From Bradysia coprophila (Eukaryota > Arthropoda > Insecta > Diptera > Sciaridae), in contig NW_023503972.1 in assembly GCF_014529535.1 (NCBI RefSeq), positions 2,728,001 to 2,792,000 of the forward strand: 64,000 nt of DNA, written 5' to 3'. Positions within the stretch are counted from its first letter, which is position 1. Each line of letters starts with the position of its first letter. Shown piece after piece: positions 23,192-36,061 of this stretch. The notes under the pieces were generated by a model that ran no database searches, was not told where the DNA came from, and saw only the letters and a list, made by a program, of their open reading frames with translations. The translations under genes were made by a program, and so were the position numbers.

Positions 23192-25654
23192 CTACTGAAT
23201 CTTTGCTGGTATCATTACACAGACAATCACGTCCTTATTCTCATCGATCAGTTCCCATTTCACATCGACTTTTACCTACAAAATTGACCCAAAAATTAGA
23301 ATTGTTCCAATCCAACTGTATTTAGAAACGTCCGATCAACATACCTTGGGATACTGTTTCAGAACTGGTAATGTTGTCGAGTATTCGTAGTTGGAGCCCT
23401 TTTGAATCGGACATGTAATGCCGCTGTTTGAGCAACCATCCGAATTTGGTAGATTAAACGGCATCTCGATACCCATCACGACGCCATGGACAACTGCTGT
23501 TACTTTCGTACATTGTTCAATAGTGCCTAAAATTACACGAATAGTTCATATCTTCGTTTTGGTATTGAGTTATCTGTACACCAGAGTTATGGGCGTACTT
23601 TCAACGAAATTTTTACCCAAATTTCCGTCGAATAAAAACTGAATTCATGCAAATCGGTTGAATGAAAGAATAAATTATTTTCCCTGAAAAGTTGACCACT
23701 TAACTCGTCTTAACATTGCATGGTTTGCGAGCGTTATAATATTACACCGGACGTTCACACATTGTAATTCGATTAGATCAAAATTTACTTACTCAATTCG
23801 AAGTCGATCGAAATGGTGGCATTGGAGTTTTTCTTCAGTATGCATGCTGCGCTGGTAGTAACACAGTCCGAAACTTGGACTTTCGTAAATTTACCGACCT
23901 TCGATCCTGCAAAATGAAAATTTTATTTAGTCAGTGGAATAAATGACCTTTAATGGAACAAATTGTCAACTTCAGTAGCTACATTGTTCCCACCATTTTT
24001 GCAACTCATTTGATGAATTTGATGCGTAAATAATTACTATTACCATCAAACAGTCGGCATGATTCATGCTGGGTAATTCATTTAGTTTTGAAATTCGTTT
24101 TTGAAGCTGGCTTCTCAACGCACTTCGAGCATGAGTGGTACTCTAAATAGGGTACTGAAACTTGACAGTGTGTCACACAACTGTAACCATTTCATACAAA
24201 ATAGTACACTATATGGCAGCTGTCGACTATGACCAATTTTCCTTGAAGTGAGTTGGCATCACTCATGCTTGAAGTGCGTTGATTTCATACAAAATAGTAT
24301 TCTATTTGGCAGCTGTCGACTATGATCACTTTAGCTTGAAGTGCGTTGCTGGCATACATTTAACACTCCTGGTACTTGTGAAATCAGAAGAAATTTTTCT
24401 ATTGGTGACGCGCCTGTGTTTCTGTTGATACCATATTGTATAAACAGATAAACAGTCAAGTTGCAATATAGTTTTTACCTAAATAACATCACTTCCTGAT
24501 TTTCTTTAAGACTCACTTAGTAAATCAAATACAATAAACGCACTGCTCCAGTGCGTTGATACAATACATGGAATACAAAAGAAGCTCAAAGCTTTTTAAT
24601 AACAAAGACATAATACGTTGTTTTGGCTTAACACTGCAGAAAGAAAAATCGACCAACTCCGGTCGAACATTATTTTACCTGCAATGGTAGTCTACCTCTG
24701 TGCTTGCAACTATGTTCGATTTCAAGGATGATAAACAAAACAATTGATTAGCTTTTCTATGTAAGCTAAAGCCAATAATAGGTTAAAGTAAGCGCTTAAG
24801 TAAGTTTTCCATGCAGGGCCTGGAATTAGTCACTAAATAAGGTATATACCTCGGCCGTTATGGTAACTTTCCGAAACTATTTGTGCACGCAACACTTACG
24901 CTGCAAAAATTCATTTTGTACACCATTCATAAGTATGTCGGTGTCTACATAAAAGAAAATAAATCTCTCCGATATTTAAACCATCCAACAAATACGGCTC
25001 GAAGCTGGAAGACATCCCATAAAGTCGTTTGTCTTTTTAGAATGGTCAACAATCGTCTGCTCAGTAAAAAGAAAATAAACGCTGCACACTTCGGTCCCTA
25101 TACACTACCCATTGCGCAAAAATAATTCGTAATTCAATTAACCTTATGACCTTTCTGTAATTTAATTACAATTACGTGCTGAACACATGCTTGAATATAC
25201 ATACGTGCCAATGAACAATTTGTTTCAGTTAGCTTGGTATACCTATAGGTATTGCCTCTGTCGCCAATCAAAGTGAAGAAGCAAATCTACAATTTGCAAA
25301 TTTAATTCTAAAATTGTTCGAATGTTGCATATGTGACACAGACCCTATAATCAGTGTCTGTTCATTGAATTAGGACTGAACTTAACTGAACAAATATACC
25401 ATTAATGATAAAAATCATGCGTTATACTCTCTCGTCATCGTAAGTGCTTCTATTCTTTTGTTCAATTTATCTGCCCGGAATTGTTCGACGATGAATGGTT
25501 TTGGTAATTCATTTTTTTCACACTTCTCAGAACTAATAAATTGAAAGAAAAACTGGTTTGCAGTATACTCACCACAGTCTGTGAATTCCAAAGCATTTGT
25601 TCCATAAATCCAAACACTCAATCCAATTAATATCACTACAATGCGGCCAGTCAT
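23192..25654 (-). CDS. Npc2: NPC2-like secreted lipid-binding protein (ML domain)
   Basis: A 153-aa secreted sterol or lipid carrier of the MD-2-related lipid-recognition family. Exons are 25654-25573, 23906-23793, 23526-23345 and 23275-23192; all introns are GT-AG with consistent phase. Intron 1 is 1.67 kb and holds MITE copies. The ATG at 25654 opens a signal peptide (RIVVILIGLSVWIYGTNA). The mature part begins LEFTDCGSKVG, the conserved NPC2 start. The three expected disulfide pairs are present: DCG with IVC, SDC with AAC, and DGC with ITC. One extra cysteine lies in the EQC segment. In the lysosome NPC2 hands cholesterol to NPC1; many insect paralogues instead carry other lipids or act in immunity or chemosensation, so the ligand is open. 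An in-frame upstream ATG at 25690 would mask the signal peptide. Confidence 0.92.
24116..24348. mobile_element. Composite MITE, CAACGCACTTCAAGCA family, in Npc2 intron 1
   Basis: It starts CAACGCACTTCGAGCATGAG and ends GCTTGAAGTGCGTTG. An internal CTTGAAGTGAGTTG near 24245 and a second GCATCACTCATGCTTGAAGTGCGTTG near 24256-24282 show two partly overlapping copies of the right half. No clear target duplication was seen. Confidence 0.75.
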
Positions 25655-28056
25655 TTTTTTTAAAGGTTTCAATTGTAAAATTTCTGTCACTGAAAATTGT
25701 TAACTGCTTATTGTCCAATGTTCCGAATCACACTGAAGTCGTTGTGGTTGTTTTATTGATATAATTTCAGTGTATGTCGCATTCATTGTAAAGTCCAGAT
25801 TATTGTTTGTGTATCACAGAGAGTCGGTGACAAACAAAAAAAAATCGTTTTTTAGTTATATGGTTCACAATGTAGCGATAGTCGCGGCATTGCGGGTGTA
25901 TCGAATCACGTATTTTTCGTGCAATAATATTAGCATACACACACTAGAACGATGTCTGCTCGTTCAAATTTCTTAAAGGAAAAAAAACGAGCGACCCCAC
26001 TTTCTTATTTCATACAGAAATTAGACTTTGATGGCCTTGTTATCTCATTTTAACTACAGAACCAATTCCAATTTCGAATCATTTAGATAAAAGTGCAGGA
26101 ACCTGCAATTTGCTACTTTGTATTTAACAACGAAGATAAGAAAATGCTAAAAATGGTTAGATTGATTGTAAACCACAATTTGTGATATGTTAACGTTACA
26201 CAGCAATTTACGCACACGTATTAAGCACCCAGTTGCAAATCAAATATAAATTGAGAAACGTGACTTTTCCTTTTGATATCATTTTGTGCTGCAATCGCTA
26301 GTATAACTTCAAAAGAGAAAGATAACTTTTTATAGGACGGGCACAATGTCGCTATAATATATCAATAGAAGGAATAATTGTCTTCTATGACGATTTTAAG
26401 GAATTTTCTTTCGTTTCTTCGTAGCAAATGTTTTCGTCACTCATGAGATGAAGGCTCTTAATGGCATAATGGTAATGGTATACATTAGACAAAGTAAAAT
26501 TAGGATTTTTCTCATCCAACCACACACTGCCTAGACATCAATCCATTTTAAAGAAATGTTTTTTCTGAATTTTGGACAGTTTATTGAGGTCTTAACCGAA
26601 AAAATGAAGAAATTTAATCAAAGACTATTTTTGGAAAAATAATTTCCCTAATCTTCTCAAATTTTTCCATATTTTCCGAAATTTTTTATTTTTCATTTTC
26701 CAAATTATGGGTACAGTCAGAGGCAATGAAATTTGCTTCAGTTGTTTTTCAACTGATCCACACATACAATCAAAACTCTCCTCTTTATACTTGAATACGG
26801 TTGAAGCTGCTACACCCACTCCGCAGTGGTAAAACCGTATGGAGACGTATAAACAGTTTTAATTGTTTGTATGGATCAGCTGAAAAACGGCTTAAGGAAA
26901 TTTGTGCTTAAATTTCGCTGTCTCTAACTGTAATGTCTTCGTATATCCAAATATCATGATCGCTAAAATAGGAGAAAATAAATTGAAAACCGAAGGGATT
27001 TTACGAAAGGAAAAGCTAACATAATATTGATCTGTTTCCGCTTGATTCTTTAATTGCTTTAATTGTTAGACCCCAGTACAGCTCATGTTCAATCTATTGA
27101 CAGACTTTTGCAATTATGGAACCTGAATCCACAGCTTTCCGACCAAGAAATATATGTTCAAGTCGGACAAGATTTATTGTTTGTTTCCAGGACAACAGTT
27201 TCCTTGATATGAATAGTTACAATTCGGAGGCTTCAGGGGTAAGTCACGCTAAAATCGAAATTTTTCTCCTCCCCTGTCTCAAAAAATGCATGAAATGTTT
27301 TAAAAAATGTAAGGACTGTCAAGCTCCAGATCTCCGAGCTCGACATACTTTTTGAATGACCCCTCCACAAATACTCACAAATAACAGATTCTCGATATTA
27401 AACCCTTCAGAGCTACCAATCGTGGATTTATACGATATACTCAACTTATGTCGATAAGCTCACGATAAAATTAAACTTAACCCTTTTACCTTCAGGAGTG
27501 TGGGTGACGGAATTTACTTATTCTTTTTACTGATTTATGAACTGCTGGTTAATAAACCAGTGGTTATGATCAGGATTATTTGGCAAATAAAACTGCTCTC
27601 ATCTGTCCAATACAATTATTTATTTTCCATTTAATATATTTATGAATAGTTCTAAGGATAGAGATGTCCTTGATTGTTCGGAAGCCCATAGTTGAAAAAA
27701 AAAAAATATTTCGTAAAAAAACGCAAGTAAAAAAAATTGAATTATTCGGTCGATTCAACAAAATTGAATACTTATGGCGTTGTAATGTGTAGGTACTTTA
27801 TCTGAGGAATGTCTTGAGTCATTTGCATTGTAAAAAATAATTTCTTCAAATATTTTCTTTTGTCAATATTTTTACACAAAATTCTATGAGTAGCAACGTC
27901 AGTCAGTAACTATAATACTATATTATGCTGCCCGCATACGATTGATAAAACGAAAAGAACAAAAAAATAATGAATTCAAAATTGTATCGAAGTCTTTGTA
28001 TCGACTATGATACGAAAAGTTAATGTGGATGTGATGACTGAATGACTCCAGAAAGA
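25655..28056. other. Intergenic region, one orphan exon-like stretch
   Basis: This is mainly AT-rich DNA. A foldback is listed at 26713. Around 27070-27225, after TTGTTAG, one frame gives about 47 protein-like codons (PSTAHVQSIDRLLQLWN and on) ending in TGA. I could not link it to other exons, so no gene is called. Confidence 0.45.
26713..26941. repeat. Foldback inverted repeat
   Basis: The left arm starts ACAGTCAGAGGCAATGAAATTT. The right arm ends AAATTTCGCTGTCTCTAACTGT. Further pairing joins TTTTTCAACTGATCCA with TGGATCAGCTGAAAAA. It is about 229 bp and MITE-like. Confidence 0.72.
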
Positions 28057-29132
28057 TCATTTCTTTTTCAAATGACGTTTCGGCGCAGTGACAGTACGTT
28101 TGTCTACTTGCCAGCCAAGTATCCATCCCGATATTGGCGCCAGCCAATAAGTGAGCGCATATTCGTAGTGGGAAATGCCTTTACAGCCAAAGAATCGTCC
28201 ATGGGCGACCAGTGGATTCAATGCAACTGGTCCAACTGTAGCGATTCCTGAAAACATCGAAAGTACAAAAAAACGATTAGACTCTCTCACTGGCTTAGCC
28301 TCTGAAGAAGGTGTAACCACCGAAAATTTGATTCTGATCAAACCGACCAGAAAATTGTGTCAAATTTCTAATTTCCTCGACAATATCAACCCATCATATT
28401 ATGTCTTCGCATCCGCACCGGCTTTATGTTAATGATTTCTCAAATCGGACATGCTTGACTTACCTATGGTTAATAGAAGACTAACGGATAACGATATTGC
28501 ATAGGCAGAATACTTTGGCTTATGTTTCGTAACGTAGCCAATTATGATACGAATCGCCATAACTGCCAAAAATTCGTACAGGGCGACCGTCAAAATGGGA
28601 GTCTAACGAGAGTGAAAATCATTAGTTGTCACAACTGAGGACAGTACGATGATGCATCAGCGAGAATCTTTACCTTGTAGGCCAGCATACAATCGAATGT
28701 TTTGTAATGTACAAAGTGTTGTTCGCTAAGTCCCAATCGCCAGAACAGGCCAGCCAATTTGAATCCTAATGCTCCGCCTAATAGTTCAGCCACCAAAACA
28801 CCCACACAATCCCGTATTCCCATCTGACCAATCAAATAGCGTTCCGAGACAGCGGCTGGTGACAGAATACATCCCCGATTGGTTAGTCGATGCACATTCA
28901 ACAGCAAAAATACGGTGACCGCAAAGCCACCCAGACCGTAATGCTGGACGACCAATTGATTTTCATAGACACATGTAATCGCTTGCAGAGCGCCGATAGC
29001 CGAAATTAGAAATCCTTTCGGCGATGTTGGTGAACCGGAATTTTTCAAATATTTATCACATCCCCGGCGACACAGTTCACAAAATCCGACCACAATGGCG
29101 TAGAAAAATAGCGACGGAACAAATGGCTCCAT
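28057..29132 (-). CDS. Unorthodox aquaporin (AQP11/AQP12-like)
   Basis: A multipass membrane channel of 262 aa in three exons: 29132-28674, 28602-28464 and 28247-28057, GT-AG with consistent phase. The ATG at 29132 is used; the reading upstream starts with GTG. About six hydrophobic segments are visible. The two pore boxes are non-canonical: S-P-A in LSPAAVSER (residues 91-93) in place of the first NPA, and N210-P-L in ALNPLVAHGR in place of the second. Conserved GPVALNPLVAHGRFF and the Lys-rich C-terminus (KRHLKKK) fit the AQP11/12 superaquaporin group, which tends to be intracellular. Transport of water, glycerol or peroxide cannot be told from sequence. The gene is intact. Confidence 0.87.
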
Positions 29133-29147
29133 GTTTGGCACACGCAC

Positions 29148-30580
29148 ACTTTCCTTTAAACAAAAATTCTTGTCTGTCTTCTATCACAGTTCGGTTATCA
29201 CCACATCTCCTATCTTATCTTGTCGGATGAAAATCCACACGATCGTTGATGCAAAACGAAAACAAAAATGAATGCCACTGACACATGTGCAGAAAGTGTC
29301 GCTGTCCTGTCATCGTACACATCATCAGCTGATCATATCAACTTGTTGCACATACACAGTGGCTGCGGTTGCAAAAGGTGACTTTAGTGTTACGACTTTT
29401 TCCATCAATAAAAATATTTATAACTGACCGAAACAAAGCGCTCTAAGCTGACATAGTGACTGATTAGGTATAATGTATCTAATGGGTAGAGCCGCTAGAG
29501 CGATGACCTTCTTTTTAAGGTCTGTGAAAGATAGCCTTCCACTAAGGATTGCTAACTTATCGATAATTCGGTATTCATGTTAAGCGTTGCGGTCCAACAA
29601 AAAGGTTACGGTTACTCACCCAAATGTCTTACAAATGTATCTAGTATAAGTTAGGACCGGCCACACGCGATCTTGTATATCGGTAGCTAGAAGATTTGTG
29701 TTGTCGGAAAGGATTCGCTAGGTAAACCTCATGCATGGGTGGGAAGTTCTTAATACATAGATCACGCCACGCGCTGTCATTTTGTAACATGTATGATTTC
29801 CCATGTAATTTTGGCGTGGCATATCAGCACTTGGCATTAGAGCTTGAGTCCTAATAGGTTTCTTCCAAGGCCGTTCAAAATGTCAATCGTCATCCACAGA
29901 GAAGCCAACACAACCTCACTTTGAAGTTTTAACAAACAAATTTGTTTAAGTTGCGGTTATGTTTGCTTCTGTGGATAACGGTCGGTTGTTTTCGGCCTGT
30001 CAAAATTCGTTTTTACCGTACGATGGAAGAAACCTATAATACACTGTTCAAGTAGAACGACATGGAAAATCAACTCGGGTCTGCTGTCAACAAAAATACA
30101 AAAGAATCTGACAGCGGTCAGCGAGATAAAACAATAGGTTTTCGTTTCGCCATCTCTCTCACTTAAACACCGTATAGGTTTGCTCCAATTAACTGTAAAC
30201 CCAAACTTTGATAACACGAACGACAACGATTTCATCCACAGAGATGAACATAACCTAAACGTCAACCAATTTCTTTGCAAAGTTTTCGTTAAAATTTGCG
30301 TCAACCTGAAAGTTGAGGTTAAGTTGCCTTATATGGACGAAATTTGACATTTCGAAATGACCTTGGAACAAACCCATTTGTTTTATTCTATACCGACGTC
30401 ACTGGATCGGTAAGATAGTTTTTTATCGCCTCAACTTTGACACATTGTAACTCGATACGCAGTTTCTCCCAAAACATTTCAATAATTTTTGTGCTTCCGG
30501 AGACCACTGAAATATGAAATATTTGCAACGGAATTCGGAGATCGTTTTGTGACTTGTCGTATATAGCAAGAAAGACGGAG
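29148..30580. other. Intergenic region between aquaporin (-) and zinc-finger gene (+)
   Basis: This is the shared upstream region of two divergent genes. A CATCCACAGAGA motif occurs at 29891 and 30234, with its complement at 29972, so a degraded inverted repeat probably spans about 29880-30270. No supported ORF. Confidence 0.45.
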
Positions 30581-33503
30581 ATGGACCCACATTTAGAAAA
30601 TCTGGAAACAATTTGTCGAATATGCCTTCAATGTAAACAAACGAACAGTTTAGCGTTCCAACATGATAACATGGAAATTACCACCGAAATCTACGAATTT
30701 TCCTCGATTTACAGTTCAGTTACGATTGACTCGAGAACCATTTCTTTGATCGACATAATGAGATTGTGTCTGTCACACAAGGTATAATGTTAATGGATTG
30801 GATGTCACATGAATTGTCGAATAACAATTTCCCTCAATTCCGAATTCCAGCTGTCTGACGACAAGGATATTCCGCAAACGGTCTGCAGTCCTTGTGTGCG
30901 TCGACTAAGCGATTGTTGCGAGTTAAAATTTCAAGTCGAACAATCGGAACAGTTTCTGTTGAACGTTGTGTCGAATCGAATGTTCATGGGACTGAGTGAC
31001 GAATGTTTGGAAATCAATGACGAACAGTCGATTAATTCAACCGCAATCATAGACGCAATCAATTCCGCACCGAACGATTTAGATCCTTCTTATAATGACA
31101 TCGTCGTCGATAAACTATTGGATGACAAAGTTGCGACTCGTGTGCCGATTGCTGATACTGTGCCGACAGCCAAAGCAGCAAAGGACAAGCTAAACGAAGA
31201 ACATTTAACGAAAAACACGCACAATTGTCTCATTTGTTCGAAAAAATTCTCAACGTCGGAAAAACTGGACCATCATTTGGCCAACCAACATCACGTACGG
31301 AACGACCGGAACGTTAACAAGCCACATCAGTGCGACGATTGTCCGAAAAGCTATACGACCAAGGCGAACTTGGTGCTACATCGAGCTGTTCATTCAGGTA
31401 ACGTACAACCAGGCATTGCATGTAGAGCCGAATCTTAATATGGGCAATGTCCAGCTTTGTTAGTTTCTCTCCGTCTTTTACCGTGAGACTGAATTAAGCA
31501 CACTGTCCCTATTCAGGCATCAAGCCATTTATCTGCGAGATCTGCAAGAGAGGTTTCTACAAGAAAACATCTCTGAGTACGCACCATTCCATCCACACCG
31601 GGATTCGGGAGCATTTGTGTACCGCGTGCGGTCGTAGTTTCACATCGGCAAATATTTTACAGCAACACAAACGTACGCATTCTGACGTTAGACGATTCAT
31701 ATGCTCGGTTTGTTCAAAAGGATTTCACACATCTAACGGTGAGAGAAAGTGTGGCATGCTTATCTGATGTATAGCCGTGAAGTATCGCCAAAGTCAAATC
31801 GCAGAAAACAAAATTTGGCGTTTCTTCACACTTCGAAGTTTGTGTGGCTGGTGATCAAAAACCGAAAACTTGCCCAAAATTTAAGCATTAAGCATTAAAT
31901 TACCTTTCAAATGATACTCCACACGACCATGTACGTTTTGTGTACTTCGAGAAATTTTAGTAAGAAAAGTGTAAGTCTGCGGTTGAAAACTTCAACTGCA
32001 CATATTTCAGTGTTGATGAATTTTAAACACAATAAGTCCCTATTCGGCTCAATGGTACGTGTGATTACCTTTCTAATGACTTCCCACATGACCCTGTACG
32101 GCTCGTGTAACTGGAGAAATTTTTGTAAGATTTTAAAGTGGTTTTGGCTTCTAGGGTTGAACACCTTTCTAGGGACGTATAAAAAAGTCCACTGAAAAAT
32201 GCGTCCGATTTCGGTAGGCTGTTTTTCAAAAGAATTCCTCTCAATTCAAAAAATGGCCAAAGTGGGATGGGAAAAAAGGCCAAGAAAAGTCGCCAAAGTG
32301 TAAAGAAACTCCACAGAAAAATTGCCAAAGTGTGAAGAATGAAGAAAGGCCAAGAAAATTGCCAAAGTGTGAAGAAACGCCAGGAAAGAGTGTGAAGGAA
32401 GGGTAACGAAAGTTGAAGATTTTTTTGTCAATCTAAAAAATGGTTGGCGATTTGAGTTTAGCGATTCTTCACGGGAATATCTGATGTGTCTTTTATACGC
32501 TCAATGTTTTGATTGCAGATCTGCGCATTCACTTTCGATCGCATTCCGGGGAAAAACCGTACCTCTGTGCGCATTGTGGTCGAAGATTTTCGCGGGTAAC
32601 CCACCTGAACATACATTTAAGTAAGTGCAAATTTGTTGTGGCTGTGGATTGGGCTATTAATCGTTGCTGCATTTATGACATACAAAATATTGCTTCGATT
32701 TAAGAAAAAAAAAGAATTTAAAAATTTTGTGAGAAATCTAGTACTTGAAAGAACCCAATTTTTGATAATTTTGGAGGGTGTTTCACCAAATTTCAAAAAT
32801 CCAAATTGAAACAATATTTTCTCTGCCATAAGTACAGCATCGGTTACAGTAAGAGGCTGAAAATTCAATGCCTTTGGCTGTAACAATCGCTTACAATAAA
32901 CGAAACGTTTTGTGGTTCTGCTTCAAGGAACGCACAATGGTGAAAGACCCTACCGATGTCAACTATGTCCAAAAGCATTCGCACAGTCGGGGGATTTGAA
33001 GGCTCACGAACGTATACACAATGGCGACAAGCCATATGCCTGTAAGATCTGCCACAGAAGGTAATGATTCCTCAAGTTCCCTCTATTCAAAGCACATATC
33101 CTAGCATGCCCGGGCTGATCATAGGCGTTTTATTAGCGTTTGAAATTTTATTGCCGGTGGCCAGTCCAGCCCTAGAACAATGATTCATACATGTTTTATA
33201 CACTAATTGTGCCACTAAAACACTGATCCCCTAGCAGCTAAACATCCTTATTGACACAAACTCACACAGTATGTGACGACCGATAAGTAAATTACGAAAT
33301 CACGTTTCTCCATTCTCAGGTTCAACCAATCCAGTGGATTGAGTTCCCACATGAAGTCGCACACCAACGAACGGAACTACGTTTGTTTTTGCGGTAAATC
33401 GTTTACACAATCGAGCAGCTTGGCTAGACACGGGAAATTGCATCGTCGCGCCGACTCGGCTACTGATGTCAAGAAAAACGATTTTGTTATTTCATCAACG
33501 TAA
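30581..33503 (+). CDS. ZAD-C2H2 zinc-finger transcription factor
   Basis: A nuclear DNA-binding protein of 462 aa. Exons are 30581-30781, 30851-31397, 31517-31738, 32519-32620, 32928-33060 and 33320-33503; phases are consistent. The ATG at 30581 is chosen; the in-frame extension begins with TTG. The N-terminal zinc-finger-associated domain (ZAD), an arthropod-typical dimerisation module, is marked by C12-x2-C15 and C79-x2-C82. An acidic linker follows, then about nine C2H2 fingers (start residues CLIC, CDDC, CEIC, CTAC, CSVC, CAHC, CQLC, CKIC and a last one with CFC spacing), several joined by TGEKP-like linkers. The last finger has C-x-C spacing instead of C-x2-C. ZAD families expand rapidly in insects, so I give no orthologue name. 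Its end lies 71 bp from the end of Taf8. Confidence 0.93.
31880..32420. repeat. Degenerate repeats within zinc-finger gene intron 3
   Basis: Two diverged direct copies (about 31911-32005 and 32071-32175; ACGACCATGTACG / ATGACCCTGTACG, then GTGTA-CT-GAGAAATTTT) are followed by a purine-rich array with units like GCCAAAGTGTGAAGAA between 32250 and 32400. They are intronic and non-coding. Confidence 0.6.
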
Positions 33504-33574
33504 CACACTCATTTATATTGTATAGTCTCCATTCGCAACGAAAGTTATAAAATTCCATTCGATCGGCTCGGTTT

Positions 33575-34702
33575 TCATTTGGGAATTTTGGCGGCTCTCA
33601 GATACGGATTATCGATCGTTGGACTATTGTTCGCGGCTGTTACCGCTCCAATCATTTCGGTCGATACAGTGTCGTCCATTTTCTCTTCTGATTTACTCTC
33701 CTTCATTTCGTCACCATCATCGTCGTCATCGTCGCCAGCATCTGGGAAGATTTTTTTTTCGCTTTTCAACCACCAAACGAGAAATCTATGTGGAAAATAA
33801 TACCTTTGCTCGGTGCATCCTCAGTTCTATTGGCTACTTGATAGTGGTATTCCAACTCTTCGAAATCGAACACCTGGTCGGTGGGGTTAAGCGCTTGTAA
33901 ATATGTGGGAAATGCCGGTTTGCATGCGATTACTGAAACAAATTAACGGATCAACGGTTGGGATGTTTCGCTTACATTTATCGTGCACTGTGCAACTTAC
34001 ACGGAAACATTTGATTATCTTCCACGTCGAACAAACTGTGCGTTTCGCTGGTTTTGGCTAAAAATCGTGTCAGCGCTCGTTCCACATCTTTCTTTTGATT
34101 GGCAGCTTTCTCCCGAATCGCCTCGTACTCGGTAACCGGTTGTTTGTGTGTCTGAAAAGATTCAATGTGAGACATTCTACCAGTCGTGCTTACCCTTCCA
34201 CCAACGAACCGGTGTTCGAATGTATGCATGAGGATCTGGCAGTACTGGCAAATGATTGGGTATATGGGTGGGATGAGAGTTCTTCGTACCAGCTTGCAGT
34301 AAATTCAATTGCTTGGTGGCGCTAATCTGCTGTGGTGGTTGTAATATCACTCGGCTTTCACGCTTTGCAAACGTTTCCAAGCCCTGGATGCTGATGCCAG
34401 CGTTTATCAGAGCGACCACAACGTCACCAATGACCGGCTGTGTTCGACCAGATAATTCGCAATAATTTCTCGATGATTGGCCTATTTCTGTGATTACTGT
34501 CGGGGGACAATGAGTTTTAGGAATGTGGAGACTGAATCACGTCTTGTCGGTACGTACAACTTTGTATCATTTCGGTCAATGTTTCGATGCACTGTTTTTC
34601 CACCGTCTCGAATCCTTTTTCCTGTAAAATATTCGCAACGGCCTGTTTGAGTACAAGGCGTCTGGGATTGCCAATCACTTGATTGTCCTGTGCTTTTTCC
34701 AT
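33575..34702 (-). CDS. Taf8: TFIID subunit TAF8
   Basis: A nuclear TBP-associated factor of 292 aa. Exons are 34702-34558, 34496-34210, 34151-34001, 33932-33804 and 33741-33575; phases fit throughout. The intron 2 donor is the weak GTTCGT. The N-terminal histone fold (about residues 10-95) includes NPRRLVLKQAVANILQEKGF and EIGQSSRNYCELSGRTQP, typical of TAF8, which pairs with TAF10. The mid-region PDPHAYIRTP...EYEAIREKAANQKKDVERAL and the ACKPAFPTYLQALNPTDQVF block are the TAF8-specific domain. An acidic tail (D/G-rich, then EEKMDD) ends in NPYLRAAKIPK. In Drosophila the orthologue is prodos. The gene converges on the zinc-finger gene and its 5' end faces the long spacer before ketohexokinase. 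Confidence 0.96.
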
Positions 34703-35225
34703 TTGTTTCGATTATTTTGTTTATTTTCAGTTGACTGTTCTAATCGTGTAAACGAAAACACACAAAATTCTTCTTCCAAACGGGAAATGTCAATGAAACT
34801 GTTGTCAGAGCCATATAATCATCAAAATGGTGATCGCGGTTAACCTAAAAATCTGTTATATTCTGTTATGATCAGAGCGAGAAAACCGAAGACTAGTTAC
34901 TATAACTTGCCTTGGGGTACTTGTCAAAGTATTTACTTCTCTTTCAACGTGGTACGTTAAGAGCGAGAAGACCGAAGACCAGTTTATTATAACTTTCCTT
35001 TTGGGTACTTGTCAAAATATCTCTTTCTCTTTCATCATAACACTCTATTGGTGTGGTCGTATTAGGACTGTTTATTTTTAACTTATACAACAAAAACAAG
35101 CATAGCACAGCTCCTAGCATTAAATTTTGATACACGTATGTGTGTACGCATTGGTTGTGTGTCTCACAACAAGAAAGTATGACTCATGCCTTAACGGACG
35201 AATTACAAAGCCTATTCTGATACCA

Positions 35226-35550
35226 TGAGCCTCCAAACATTTCCTATGTTAATGCTAGTAGCAGTGCTATGGTCTTTTATGTAACTGAAACACCATTTCT
35301 CCCATTGAGTCCTTTGCTCACATGAGAATGTGCCGTCAGCAATTTTTCTGTAGCTGAATGTGGCGCTTTTGAAGTTTTTTCGTATAAAACTTCACGAAAC
35401 GACCTCAGCATTCAGCTATGAAAATAAAGGTGTCTCTTTTGTAGTTTTCAGTATAAACTAGTACTGCGTGACATGCTCTATTCAATCATAATTAGTGTAA
35501 CAGTTAGTGGACCTTAGAAAATATTTGGAGGCTTATGAAATCAGGCACTG
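35226..35550. repeat. Foldback inverted repeat
   Basis: CATGAGCCTCCAAACATTTCC (from 35225) pairs with AAATATTTGGAGGCTTATG (about 35518). Inner arms TAGCTGAATG and CATTCAGCTA, and GTATAAAACTTC with its partner, also pair. It is imperfect, about 325 bp, and non-coding. Confidence 0.6.
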
Positions 35551-35557
35551 TATTTGG

Positions 35558-35680
35558 TTTGTATAAAGATAGATGACTTGTTTTTGTTGAATGAATTAAA
35601 CATACAATACAATCCTAAGCGGTAGTTCTTATCACTAAAGCCTCCACATTTGACAGCTGTCAACTTAGTGTTCATGTTAG
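35558..35680. repeat. Dispersed repeat, copy 2 (first copy at 15664)
   Basis: It is collinear with 15664-15780: CATACAATACAATCCTAAGC, GGTAGTTCTTATCAC, GCCTCCACATTTGACA, then TGTCAACTTAGTGTTCATG. Together with the preceding foldback it may be one larger element. Confidence 0.7.
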
Positions 35681-35783
35681 GATGATACCAATATTGGAAT
35701 ATCGTTACATACAGATAAAATCTAACCTGATTATGACGTTGATCTTTTCATTGAATGGATTAGGTAAAGTCAGTGCTGGTTAC

Positions 35784-36061
35784 AATTAACGTACTTCATG
35801 CATGAGTGGCACCAACGCACTTCAAGCATGAGTAGTACTCTAAAGAGAGGACTGAAATTGAATAGTATGTCAGAAAACTGCTATAAACAGCCATTTCATA
35901 CAAAATATTACTCTATTTGGCGGCTGTCGTCTATTATCACTTTTGCCTGAAGCCTTACATTTTTTGGCACCTGTAAAAAAATTGGAAACAATTTTCATAC
36001 AAAGCAGAATTCTGTTAATTTGGCAACTGTCACTACGATCACTCATGCTTGCAGTGCGTTA
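35784..36061. mobile_element. Rearranged MITEs, CAACGCACTTCAAGCA family
   Basis: It begins with TAACGTACTTCATGCATGAG, then a second left end CAACGCACTTCAAGCATGAG at 35813. The centre has TACTCTAAAGAG and CATACAAAATATTACTCTAT. It ends CATGCTTGCAGTGCGTTA. At least two overlapping copies are present. Confidence 0.72.

Noticed and set aside
24116-24348. 7-bp target duplication for the Npc2-intron MITE
   Set aside because: The flanks share CTGGC but not at equal distance from the ends, and the element is rearranged, so I did not count it as support for the 7-bp rule.
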